DNA of 64,000 nucleotides, taken from CAXXHQ01 sp963665265. GTDB lineage: Bacteria; Planctomycetota; Planctomycetia; Pirellulales; Thermoguttaceae. The position numbers and the translations under genes were made by a program. Shown in pieces: positions 17,601 through 24,853 of this stretch; within the stretch, counting starts at the first letter, position 1; the number at the start of each line of letters is the position of its first letter. The DNA lies in the NCBI GenBank assembly GCA_963665265.2, contig OY762224.2:3658001-3722000 (forward strand). The letters are read 5' to 3'. The notes under the pieces were generated by a model, which was not told where the DNA came from, ran no database searches, and was given only the letters and a program-made list of their open reading frames with translations.

Positions 17601-17853
17601 GAACCCAAGAATCGGCCGGAAATAGATCCTTCATCGCCTCCAAACGCAAGTCCATTCTGCTGATCAAGCGATTCTTCTCCCCTTCGAGAAGCGTGTCGCC
17701 GCCGCCTGAAATTCGCGGCTCAATCAACGGCGTCACAATGATCGCATAGCACCAATACGCCGCAATCACAACGAAAAGACTTACGACTATGCGTGCCCAA
17801 CGACGCGCCGTCGGAGATCGTGATTGTAATAGCGTCAATGGATTCAACATCAT
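14656..17853 (-). CDS. Giant membrane-anchored LptC/LptA (OstA)-like protein
   Basis: 1065 residues from the ATG at 17853; a TTG at 17877 would add eight residues. One transmembrane helix near residues 25-45 is followed by a long, almost entirely beta-rich region. Parts of it read like OstA/LptA repeats: A-D-K-A-T-L-Y-F, V-K-A-E-G-K-P, A-I-A-L-D-G-T-T-E-V and L-R-Q-A-D-N-E-I-R-G-R-K-L-Q-Y near residues 330-410, again near 680 (M-T-G-D-H-V-K-M) and near the C-terminus. A Pro/Gln/Gly-rich linker lies near 580-640. It occupies exactly the place of lptC-lptA downstream of kdsD and kdsC in other Gram-negatives. I infer a periplasmic bridge component for LPS transport, four to five times larger than LptA. 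No direct proof. Confidence 0.6.
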   Translation of the reverse strand: MMLNPLTLLQSRSPTARRWARIVVSLFVVIAAYWCYAIIVTPLIEPRISGGGDTLLEGEKNRLISRMDLRLEAMKDLFPADSWVLDKKEKPFVIELDKIRVLWKSYKTRGDKSVFIQPCTMVMIWDGAAEDETQRRRQSIILEAPEGAVLRFDSPIDLKQFKFSRLVGGSLIGEIRIRSDCKEPGPEDDLDIRTRDVELTDSDVWTENAVTFRWGKTFGAGSGMHVKLQPKPGSENDLVHGPQIAGIELFEMRKVERLHVEMPRPEAPAGMARSGGSPLLSSDEAYLPAEISCQGAFCFNVLKNEASFSDQVNVIRAHPQGGPDQLTADKATLYFAAKNPNAPNGSQGLEPERVKAEGKPALLLAPTRKIVAQGESMECNLKSQAIALDGTTEVILRQADNEIRGRKLQYQSGANGGLGQAYVQGPGRFHTEASDRSAQKVDASWDKELVLKPEEGEHAVRFTGNASLNYVGSGRLQAEEISFWLQELEKGGANNPPKIKPNRMLAKRNVRIDSPQIAGAVEQMEIWFEQVAATAMNGGVLRTAFYPDAQGGWESTNGGVPQPGAYLNPSQQRQGMATTAPVAGQVNPQIGGQRRPNPVAPWLRGIVPQGVRQIAPAPQAALQAFTPQFSVTAQLLRGLVVLGGKETQVAELTLQNNVRAEERLPQGSTDKPVIMTGDHVKMTNATSPQSTMTLVGQPAHFEARGVSVTSSNINLDRGNNHLKIVGAGRMDLPAKFSLMARPSATSDGNLIVEWVKGMDFDGREMTFQERVVATTPEQRLETQTLIVRLKQALRFADPQLRPQGDMKDMLEEVLCHGGAFVESREWGPDRQLKSLTRFQAPDLAVNLANGQLSAGGPGWMNAVRYGKADTLTNPRAALIAGPIGGNANGTGNVATTGDALVCLNVRFQGGALGSIQPQQLRFKNQIRMAYGTVDSWDATLQPDSPHGLGPSGVLMHCDEATVSQTPASAFSGGAAAVMEFMAEGNTVIEGETQKSETFTARANRISYAQAKGMLIIEGDGRNPAKLYLQEQVGGAMKQVAARTINYWLATKKISMSDTQAIEIQQ

Positions 17854-17892
17854 GTCGGGCGGAACTCGCTCCGCCAAAAAAACATCCGTGTT

Positions 17893-17928
17893 CCTAGCCC
17901 CTACGCCCTAATCCCTATGCACTACCTA
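17893..17928 (-). repeat. Dispersed G-rich repeat, copy a
   Basis: On the minus strand three G3-4 runs and a GG separated by 3-4 bases, with the core GGGCGTAGGGGCTAGG. It lies between kdsC and the LptC/A-like gene and overlaps the kdsC stop. Related copies are at 28511-28540, 30670-30690 and 31843-31878. Confidence 0.6.
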
Positions 17929-18446
17929 TACCCTTGCGTCAAATCCTCCCATCGACGCTGCGCCTTTAGGATCATCTCCACCGTCTCGCGAACCGCGCCA
18001 AATCCGCCCGGCGTTTGCGTCACGTAGTGCGCCGTCTGACGCAACTCTTCGCAAGCGTCGGCCACCGCCACGCCAAGCCCTGCTTGTCCGATCGAGGCCC
18101 AGTCCGGCAAGTCATCGCCGATAAAGCATAATTGCTCGGTCAACAGATTTTCTTCTCGCAAAATCGAACGTACGGCGTCCCACTTGCTCGCCACGCCTTG
18201 CCGAACGATCTCTAAGCCCAACTCGGCCGAACGCAACTTAACGATTTGCGAACTCCGTTGCGTCACAAGGCCGAATTTTCCGCCGGCCTTCTGCCACAAT
18301 TTAATTCCCATGCCGTCTCGCACATGAAACCGCTTAACCTCCACCCCCTGATTATCGATAATGATTCCGCCGTCGGTCAAAACGCCGTCCACGTCCGACA
18401 ATATCAAACGAATCTCCTGACAACGCCGCCTTAACGCCGGTTCCAT
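17922..18446 (-). CDS. kdsC: 3-deoxy-D-manno-octulosonate-8-phosphate phosphatase (KdsC)
   Basis: 174 residues, the usual size for this C0-type HAD phosphatase. Motif I is L-S-D-V-D-G-V-L-T-D-G (Asp18, Asp20), motif II T-Q-R-S-S, the conserved Lys lies in V-A-S-K-W-D, and motif IV G-D-D-L-P-D follows near residue 113. It dephosphorylates Kdo-8-P in the Kdo branch of LPS synthesis. It starts 39 bp after kdsD. The C-terminal G-G-F-G-A-V-R-E motif typical of KdsC is present. Confidence 0.93.
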   Translation of the reverse strand: MEPALRRRCQEIRLILSDVDGVLTDGGIIIDNQGVEVKRFHVRDGMGIKLWQKAGGKFGLVTQRSSQIVKLRSAELGLEIVRQGVASKWDAVRSILREENLLTEQLCFIGDDLPDWASIGQAGLGVAVADACEELRQTAHYVTQTPGGFGAVRETVEMILKAQRRWEDLTQGYR

Positions 18447-18485
18447 ATCTTTCGCGCCATCCTAAAAAATACTCAACTATTACTA

Positions 18486-19619
18486 CTACGCACCATGGTC
18501 CGCATCCGGTTCGCAAACGAGTCGTAAACCGGAAAACGGCGAATTAGGCGAACTTTGCCGCGACTCTCGCTCCGCCGCAATCTCTTCACACGGCGCCTCC
18601 GGCGGCAACAAAACTTCCGGAGGAAGCGACGCCACCAAGTCGGTCACGTCGATCAATCCCACCGGCTTCCCGTCGAGGTCCACCACCGGCAATTCGCTAA
18701 TCTTCCGCTGCGCAATCAATGCGATCGCGTCGGCCATCATCGATCCGACGACCGCTCGAAGCGGATTCGCCGTCATCACGTCATGAATCGGTCGATCCAA
18801 GTCTTCGTCGCGACGCCGTTCAAATAACCGCGCTAAATCGCTGTCCGTAAAAATCCCCGATAGCTTTCCGGCAGCGTCAATCAACATCGTGGCGCCCGTC
18901 CGCCGCCCCGGCCGGCTCACCGCAACCAACGTCTCACGCACCGTCAACGAGTCCTTCGCCGTGCGACATTGCGACAAAGGCCGCATACAATCTTCCACTT
19001 TACTTAGCTTCGCCCCCAAGCTTCCGCCTGGATGAAACCTCGCAAAATCCTCACGTCCGAAATTTTTCATCTTGCTCACGACCAACGCCAATGCGTCGCC
19101 CACGGCCAGCATCGCCGCCGCGCTCGAACTCGGCGCCAGTCCCAATGCGCACGCCTCTTCCAAACGCCCCAACTCGATCACCGTCGTCGCCGCGCGTCCC
19201 AATGCGCTTCCCGCGCTCGACGTGACCGCAATCAACGGCACGCCGAACTCTGCAAACGACGGGAGCAAACGAACCATCTCTTCCGTCTCGCCGCTCTGCG
19301 ACAACGCCAAAAGAACGTCTTCCGAACGAATTCGTCCTAAGTCTCCGTGAATCGCTTCGGCCGGATGCAAAAAGATGCTCGGGCTTCCCGTCGAAGAAAG
19401 CGTCGCCGCAATCTTCCGACCGATCAACCCCGCCTTTCCCATCCCCGTCACAATCACATGACCGCGGCAATGATATATCGCTTCGATAGCGCGACAGAAC
19501 GAACCGTCCAAACGCTGGGCGACGGCCTCCAACGTGCGGCTCTCGTGCAAGATAATCTGCCGGGCAAAACGTAATTGTTCAAACGGCGTAAATTCACGCG
19601 AAGATGCTGCAGCTTCCAT
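18486..19619 (-). CDS. kdsD: Arabinose-5-phosphate isomerase (KdsD/KpsF)
   Basis: 377 residues from the ATG at 19619; an ATG at 19658 would add 13 residues and neither has a strong Shine-Dalgarno. An SIS domain (about 40-190) has G-M-G-K-A-G-L-I-G-R-K and the active-site stretch H-P-A-E-A-I-H-G-D-L-G. Two CBS domains follow at about 225-345. It is longer than E. coli KdsD (328 aa) mainly through a charged C-terminal tail. It converts ribulose-5-phosphate to arabinose-5-phosphate, the first committed step of Kdo synthesis. It is the first gene of the minus-strand envelope operon. Confidence 0.92.
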   Translation of the reverse strand: MEAAASSREFTPFEQLRFARQIILHESRTLEAVAQRLDGSFCRAIEAIYHCRGHVIVTGMGKAGLIGRKIAATLSSTGSPSIFLHPAEAIHGDLGRIRSEDVLLALSQSGETEEMVRLLPSFAEFGVPLIAVTSSAGSALGRAATTVIELGRLEEACALGLAPSSSAAAMLAVGDALALVVSKMKNFGREDFARFHPGGSLGAKLSKVEDCMRPLSQCRTAKDSLTVRETLVAVSRPGRRTGATMLIDAAGKLSGIFTDSDLARLFERRRDEDLDRPIHDVMTANPLRAVVGSMMADAIALIAQRKISELPVVDLDGKPVGLIDVTDLVASLPPEVLLPPEAPCEEIAAERESRQSSPNSPFSGLRLVCEPDADHGA

Positions 19620-19941
19620 GCTCTCGGCTCGTCTTCCTTGACCCAAGAAAAGAAACATCCATGTAACAGGCGGATTCTAGCATTTTACGCAATCTAGGGC
19701 AATGCTACCGATTCTTCCTGCCCCCAGTGCTCTATCCCTGACAAAACTGTCCTTCCGCCGCGATCAGCGCCTACTCTATAGGCAAAAACCGCAGAAATCC
19801 ACTTAATCCTCGGCCTACAATAAAATAATGACCGGAGAAGGAGCCGTTCGGGAGCCTAAAACCCCCTAGCGGCTTTTACTCGTTTCGGTACAATTACGGA
19901 TTCACCTATCCGTACAGGACAGTGTAAGGAGTCCTTTTTAC

Positions 19942-20955
19942 ATGATCGTTACCACAAAAGAATTGTTTCGCCATGCCTACGGCAAATACGCCGTAGGGGC
20001 TTACAACATCAATAACCTGGAGCAGACCGTCGGCCTGTTCCGCGGTAATTTGGGTAAGTTCAAGGCGAACGAAGACGCTAACGACTCGACCAAGAGCGCC
20101 CCGTTTATTATTCAAATCTCCCGCGGCGCTCGCGGTTACAGCGACAAGCGTTTCCTCGAAGCGATGATTCGCACGGCCGACCAAGTTTTCCCCGAATCGA
20201 TTTTCGCCGTTCACCTCGATCACGGTACTGAAGAAGCTTGCTACGATTGCATCGACAGCGGTTTCTACAGCTCCGTGATGATTGACGCCTCGCACGAGCC
20301 GTTCGAGAAGAATATCGAAATCACCAAGAAAATCGTCGATAAAGCCCACGCCAAGGGGATCGTCGTCGAAGCCGAACTCGGCCAACTGGGCGGCGTTGAA
20401 GAAGACGTCGTCGGCAGCGTCTGCTTGACCGACCCGGCCCAAGCCGCCGAATTCATCGAAAAGTCCGGCTGCGATTCCTTGGCCGTCGCCATCGGAACCT
20501 CGCACGGCGCCTACAAGTTCTCCGGCGGTCAAGGCCTTCGCTTTGACGTCCTAGAGCAAATCCAAAAGGCCGTTCCCGCCAACTTCCCGTTGGTTATGCA
20601 CGGCTCCAGCAGCGTGCCGAAGGAATGGGTCGAACGCATCAACAACGCCGGCGGTAAGCTCGGAAGCGCCTCGGGCGTTAACGAAGACCAATACCTCCCG
20701 GCCGCCAAGCTCGGCGTCACCAAAATCAACATCGACACCGATGGCCGCTTGGTCTGGTGCGCGATTCACCGTGAAGCGTTCCGCGACGACCCAGCCAATT
20801 TCGACCTTCGTCCGCCAGGAAAAGTGTTCATGGCTGAGTACGCTAAGTACATCATCCATAAGAACGGCAAGCTCGGTTCGACCGGCCAATTGGAAGGCGT
20901 TCGCGCCAGCCTTAAGCCCAAGTCGTCCTGCGGCTGCAGCTGCGGCTGCAAGTAA
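19942..20955 (+). CDS. fba: Class II fructose-bisphosphate aldolase with cysteine-rich tail
   Basis: 337 residues. AAGGAG lies 11 nt before the ATG. It has the zinc and substrate motifs of class II aldolases: G-A-Y-N-I-N-N, H-L-D-H-G-T near residue 90, E-A-E-L-G-Q-L-G-G, G-T-S-H-G-A-Y, M-H-G-S-S-S-V, and K-I-N-I-D-T-D. The enzyme cleaves fructose-1,6-bisphosphate to dihydroxyacetone phosphate and glyceraldehyde-3-phosphate in glycolysis. The last ten residues, S-S-C-G-C-S-C-G-C-K, are an unusual tail with four Cys, possibly a metal-binding or sorting appendage. A strong terminator lies about 70 bp downstream. The upstream 280 bp contain TACAAT at 19816-19821, a possible -10 box without a clear -35. 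Confidence 0.95.
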   Translation: MIVTTKELFRHAYGKYAVGAYNINNLEQTVGLFRGNLGKFKANEDANDSTKSAPFIIQISRGARGYSDKRFLEAMIRTADQVFPESIFAVHLDHGTEEACYDCIDSGFYSSVMIDASHEPFEKNIEITKKIVDKAHAKGIVVEAELGQLGGVEEDVVGSVCLTDPAQAAEFIEKSGCDSLAVAIGTSHGAYKFSGGQGLRFDVLEQIQKAVPANFPLVMHGSSSVPKEWVERINNAGGKLGSASGVNEDQYLPAAKLGVTKINIDTDGRLVWCAIHREAFRDDPANFDLRPPGKVFMAEYAKYIIHKNGKLGSTGQLEGVRASLKPKSSCGCSCGCK

Positions 20956-20977
20956 TACTTGCGGCGTGCTGAACATG

Positions 20978-21010
20978 TAGGGTGGGTCGAGCGAAGCGAG
21001 CCCCACCAAG
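20978..21010 (+). repeat. Dispersed GTAGGGTGGG element, copy 1
   Basis: It begins GTAGGGTGGGTCGAGCG and ends CCCCACCAAG, an imperfect palindrome with GGTGGG and CCCACC arms. A copy in the opposite orientation lies at 30624-30657. Confidence 0.7.
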
Positions 21011-21026
21011 CAACATAATCTAAAAA

Positions 21027-21060
21027 CGCCCCGAGATTCGTCCCGGGGCGTTTTTTTATT
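21027..21060 (+). terminator. Rho-independent terminator after fba
   Basis: Stem CGCCCCG / CGGGGCG with a 10-nt loop, followed by seven T. An A-run on the other side makes it potentially bidirectional. Confidence 0.85.
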
Positions 21061-21107
21061 GCATTGCCGTACCGCTCATCCCCCTCCCTCTTCCCTCATC
21101 CTTTTTC

Positions 21108-21200
21108 AATATTCGCCCCGATCGCTCGAATACATAAGAAAAACCGTCCAGTTGCATTCTTCGCTCGACCTGCGCACAATAAGAAGGAGACTTTTCCGCC
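21108..21200 (+). promoter_or_regulatory. Duplicated promoter-leader, copy 1
   Basis: TTGCAT (21152-21157), a 17-bp spacer, CACAAT (21175-21180), then AAGGAG at 21184-21189. Copy 2 at 21878-21970 keeps both hexamers and the spacing exactly while the spacer sequence has diverged, which supports a working sigma70 promoter. The AAGGAG lies too far (about 23 nt) from the annotated ATG to be its normal ribosome-binding site. Confidence 0.75.
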
Positions 21201-21212
21201 AAAGGCATTACT

Positions 21213-21686
21213 ATGACGAAATACGTTTCCTCGGAATCGGACCCCGAAAACCCTTTCGGCAAGCTCATTGACGGCTCATTCAACGTCGCCAAGTTCATCG
21301 GCGGAACCGTCGGTCTCATTTTCGCTGGAATCGGCGTTACCGTGCTCATTTTTCTTTGGGCGGCTCCCATCAATGAGTTTGGCTCTCCGCCGGTCTTCTT
21401 TCGCATTTTCGGCAGCTTCATCGCCGCCGCTTTCGTGGCGATCGGCGGCGGATCGGCTTTTGCAATTATCGTCGGCGGATCCGCCGCGCAAAAGCTCGTC
21501 AAACGCAGCGTCAACGCCGCCTATGAGTCGGCGACCGACGAAGAAAACTCGGAAACGATTCAGGCTTCCCCCGCCAACTACAAATGCCCGCAATGCGGCG
21601 CCCCGATCGAGTCCGGCTCCGACGTCTCGCCGCACGGTGACGCCCGATGCGGATTCTGCGACTCCTGGTTCAATATCCATACCTAG
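21213..21686 (+). CDS. Small membrane protein with C-terminal zinc ribbon, paralog 1
   Basis: 157 residues. Two hydrophobic segments near residues 27-53 and 60-90 form a membrane hairpin. After an acidic linker, the last 35 residues form a treble-clef-like zinc ribbon: C-P-Q-C-G-A-P-I then, 17 residues later, C-G-F-C-D-S-W-F-N-I-H. AAAGG lies 7 nt before the ATG. I do not recognise the family and no function can be given; zinc binding is inferred from the paired C-x2-C motifs. The next gene is a duplicate that keeps the ribbon almost unchanged but has a different membrane part. Confidence 0.75.
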   Translation: MTKYVSSESDPENPFGKLIDGSFNVAKFIGGTVGLIFAGIGVTVLIFLWAAPINEFGSPPVFFRIFGSFIAAAFVAIGGGSAFAIIVGGSAAQKLVKRSVNAAYESATDEENSETIQASPANYKCPQCGAPIESGSDVSPHGDARCGFCDSWFNIHT

Positions 21687-21818
21687 TTGACTATCCGGTT
21701 CGACTGCAAATCGCAATCCTGACGCAATTTTGCATCGAATCTCCCATCATCGCCGGTGGCCCCGGCTCTTGAAGCGGGGCTACGCCAGCCGCAAGAACAC
21801 TAGCTGCTTATGCAACTT

Positions 21819-21850
21819 AAAAGCCCTGCGATTCGTCGCTGGGCTTTTTT
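21819..21850 (+). terminator. Terminator-like hairpin between the zinc-ribbon paralogs
   Basis: Stem AAAAGCCC / GGGCTTTT, 14-nt loop, followed by TT and A/T-rich sequence. It contains CGATTCGT in the loop like the terminator at 21027, so the duplicated unit may have included the terminator. Confidence 0.65.
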
Positions 21851-21877
21851 ATCTCTTGCTCCCCCGCAATTCCGGCC

Positions 21878-21970
21878 AATATTCGCCACTCCCGCTCGAA
21901 TACATAAGAAAAACCGTCCAGTTGCATTCCATGCTGAATCTGCGCACAATGAGAAGGAGACTTTTCCCCC
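21878..21970 (+). promoter_or_regulatory. Duplicated promoter-leader, copy 2
   Basis: TTGCAT (21922-21927), 17-bp spacer, CACAAT (21945-21950), AAGGAG (21954-21959). See copy 1 at 21108. Identity is very high from CGAATACATAAG through the -35 box and again from TGCGCACAAT on. Confidence 0.75.
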
Positions 21971-21984
21971 TGGGGTTCCTCAAA

Positions 21985-22437
21985 ATGGCCAAATGCTATA
22001 CTCCGTATAAAAAAAACGCTATGCGCAAAACTGCCGTCGGCATCATGACCGCCGCCATCTCGATTACGCTTGTGAGCAACAGCTTCGCCGCCACCCCGGA
22101 AGAGTTTCTGAACTCGCCATCCTCTGGCCCGTCGCCAGTCTTTGTCTTATCTTTTGTTTTTGTAAGCGCAATAATCGCCTTTCGTCTAATTATGTTGGCA
22201 ATCCCCACGTTGAATAGGCTAAACGCTCCCATAAACGAAAACGAGGACGACATAGACGAAGAATCCGACAATCGTCGCATTGACGACTCAGGCTATTCCA
22301 ATTCAAACTCTACTCGATTTAATTACGCTTGCCCGCACTGTGGCGCCCCGATCGAGTCCGGCGCCGACGTCTCGCCTCACGGCGACTCCCGATGCGGATT
22401 CTGTGACTCCTGGTTCAATATCCACGCCAAATTGTAA
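21985..22437 (+). CDS. Exported or membrane protein with C-terminal zinc ribbon, paralog 2
   Basis: 150 residues from the ATG at 21985; an ATG at 22021 gives a better signal peptide (M-R-K-T-A-V-G-I then a hydrophobic core and cleavage after S-F-A-A) and may be the real start. A second hydrophobic segment lies at about residues 50-75. The last 35 residues repeat the ribbon of the neighbouring gene (C-P-H-C-G-A-P-I and C-G-F-C-D-S-W-F-N-I-H). So the ribbon is conserved while the membrane part has been replaced or has diverged. Function unknown. Confidence 0.7.
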   Translation: MAKCYTPYKKNAMRKTAVGIMTAAISITLVSNSFAATPEEFLNSPSSGPSPVFVLSFVFVSAIIAFRLIMLAIPTLNRLNAPINENEDDIDEESDNRRIDDSGYSNSNSTRFNYACPHCGAPIESGADVSPHGDSRCGFCDSWFNIHAKL

Positions 22438-22858
22438 ACCGAGCGGCCGTAAGAGGTCGCCTCTCTCTATTTCTCAATAAATCTCATCTAAGCCGTCCTG
22501 TTTCTTCGGGACGTTAACTTGCGGAATCTCCACAAAGTATTCCGGCCATTCATTTCCCTCAATCGGAAAAAAATACTGAATCGCTGCAAGCCGCAAACTA
22601 TGGCTAACCTTTACTTTTCCGCTTTTCGATAGGGTTTTACATAGGGCCGGCTTGCGCGACGATTTCAGATTTTGGCGGCATGAATCCTCACCCGAATAAT
22701 TGATCGCCGCGCCCCTGGTTACCTATGCGACTCTGCTCAGGCAACCTCGTTCCGCATTTGGATCCCTATCCGAATGTATCCCGCGATCAGCCGAGTTTTC
22801 CCTAGCGCTAGTCGCACGAAGCCCAAAAATTTTCGTACTCTTCTCCGGATAGTTTCGC
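22438..22858. other. Non-coding stretch upstream of the first GDSL autotransporter
   Basis: About 420 bp with no gene, hairpin or clear promoter that I can support. Confidence 0.5.
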
Positions 22859-24754
22859 ATGTCCAGAACGAAACCGTATGCGTCGGCAGCCATATTGCTC
22901 GCCTTGCTCGCCATGAGCATCCCGGCTCGAGGCGGCGCCGCGCAGTACAATCAGTTCATCGTATTTGGCGATAGCACTCTCGACACCGGCTACTTCCGCT
23001 ACACTACGTCGGGGAGCGCCGCATTCGACGCCGCCATGGTCACGGCCGTTCAGCAAGGCAACTCCGGCGGCTTCGCCGGCAACGGCGCTATGAACACCAC
23101 TATGCTCGCCGCGCGATTCGGCCTAACGGCCAACCCCATCGACGCGCCCGGCGGCGGAACCAATTACGCCAACGGCGGAGCCACCACCGTCCTCAACCAC
23201 GATTCGATGGTTCCTGACAACGTTTGCACGCTCTACCAAATTCAGAATTACCTCACTTCGGTCGGCGGCGTCGCGAATCCGAACGGACTTTATCTGATCA
23301 AATCGGGCGATAACGATATAACGTACTTTTTAGGCCAATCGGCAAGTTGGCAGGCCGCGCATCCGACTTATCTCCGCGACGGCGCGCAAGAGCTTGCCGT
23401 CGCCATCTCCACATTACAGAAAGCCGGCGCCAAAACGATCGTCGTACGCAATTCGTACGACTCCGCTCTCTTCGCTATGTCGGGAGGCGATATCGATCCG
23501 GCTTACGCAAATAATTATGCCGTTAGTCTGCAGCTTGGCGTTTGGGAGTGGCAATATCTTCACGCCCAAGGGGTAAACTTTATTCCCGCCGACAACGATA
23601 GCCTGTTTCGCTTCATCGCGCACAACCCTACGTTGTTCGGATTCACGACGTCGTCAGTATTGGCCGCCAACGCTCCTTACGCCAGTCCTCATGTGATTGC
23701 CTGTTTTGACCAGCTCACCCCCGCCCAACAACGCGACTATCTTTTCATCGACGGCGTCCATTTAACGACCGCCGGTCAGCAGATCGAGGCCGACTACACG
23801 TACTCATTAATCGCCGCCCCGAGTCAGATTTCCCTATTGGGCGAAAGCGTCATTCAAGGGGGCTGGGCGCGAGCGACTTCCATTCAAGGACAAATTGAAG
23901 CCTCCCAAAAACAACGCGGCGAGCGAGGCGTTAACGCTTGGACCACCGTCGGAGCCTACAGTTCACGAAACACAAATGAGCCGGGTTTCATCAACGATTC
24001 CGGAGCGCCCTACGGCGGATCCGTCGGCATCGATTTTCAGGCGGCCGACGGCCTTATCCTCGGCGCCGCATTTTCGAGCGGCAGCCAACGCCAAGGTTTT
24101 TCCTCTTCGGGATACTTCGATCAAATCGACAATGCCGCAAGCCTGTATGCCGCATATGCCGGGGAAACCTACTGGACTGACGCCATCCTTACTTACGACT
24201 CCTTCTATGACGATATTTCGCGTGCCGTTCCGCTCGGCATTTACACCGATCAAAACGAAGCGACTACTTCGGGAAACTCGCTCTCCTTCGCCCTGCGCGG
24301 CGGCGCCAACATGAACGTGGGCGATCGAATCGTCACCGGGCCCGTCGTCGGACTCCACCTGCAGCAGGCCTACGTCAACGGTTTCGCCGAATCGAGCGAC
24401 ACCAACGTCACCGCCTTAGCGTTCTACGGGCAAACCCGCAATTCGCTCGTCAGCCAAGTCGGCTGGCGAGCATTGCTTGATTTGGGCGGCTTCCAGCCGT
24501 TCGCCGAAATGGGCTGGAACCACGAGCTCGGGCCCACGCACCGCACCATAACAACGTCGCTCTTGTCGTCTAACGTCGCTCCGTCGTATACGATGGACGC
24601 CGCCCCCGTCGCCGCCGATTGGGCCGTCGCAACCCTCGGCGCCTACTACAAACTGAGTCCCCGAGCAATGCTCCGCGGTTCGACCTCCACGATGTTCTGC
24701 AATCCGCGAACGATAACGACCGGCGGCGAGCTCGGCATCAACGTCGCATTTTAA
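22859..24754 (+). CDS. GDSL esterase autotransporter (type Va), paralog 1
   Basis: 631 residues. Signal peptide with hydrophobic core at about 9-22. The GDSL passenger begins with F-G-D-S-T (Ser39) and has block III/V elements G-D-N-D and D-G-V-H (Asp298, His301), the catalytic triad of EstA-like SGNH esterases. Residues about 350-631 form an autotransporter beta-barrel: alternating aromatic strands, G-P-V-V-G-L-H-L-Q, and the C-terminal signature ending N-V-A-F with terminal Phe. The passenger would be displayed at the cell surface and hydrolyse lipid or ester substrates. A paralog follows 100 bp downstream with the same order. Confidence 0.9.
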   Translation: MSRTKPYASAAILLALLAMSIPARGGAAQYNQFIVFGDSTLDTGYFRYTTSGSAAFDAAMVTAVQQGNSGGFAGNGAMNTTMLAARFGLTANPIDAPGGGTNYANGGATTVLNHDSMVPDNVCTLYQIQNYLTSVGGVANPNGLYLIKSGDNDITYFLGQSASWQAAHPTYLRDGAQELAVAISTLQKAGAKTIVVRNSYDSALFAMSGGDIDPAYANNYAVSLQLGVWEWQYLHAQGVNFIPADNDSLFRFIAHNPTLFGFTTSSVLAANAPYASPHVIACFDQLTPAQQRDYLFIDGVHLTTAGQQIEADYTYSLIAAPSQISLLGESVIQGGWARATSIQGQIEASQKQRGERGVNAWTTVGAYSSRNTNEPGFINDSGAPYGGSVGIDFQAADGLILGAAFSSGSQRQGFSSSGYFDQIDNAASLYAAYAGETYWTDAILTYDSFYDDISRAVPLGIYTDQNEATTSGNSLSFALRGGANMNVGDRIVTGPVVGLHLQQAYVNGFAESSDTNVTALAFYGQTRNSLVSQVGWRALLDLGGFQPFAEMGWNHELGPTHRTITTSLLSSNVAPSYTMDAAPVAADWAVATLGAYYKLSPRAMLRGSTSTMFCNPRTITTGGELGINVAF

Positions 24755-24853
24755 TTTCCGTAAAGCGTGCAATCCCGTCGGTCATGCCCCCCGTGCACTA
24801 CAATTCGCGCCGTCCGCCCCTTAACGATAGGCCGAATCGAAAATACGATTAGT

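Noticed and set aside
21690..21720. GGTTCGACTGC considered as a tRNA T-arm
   Set aside because: No matching acceptor or anticodon stem; it directly follows a coding region.
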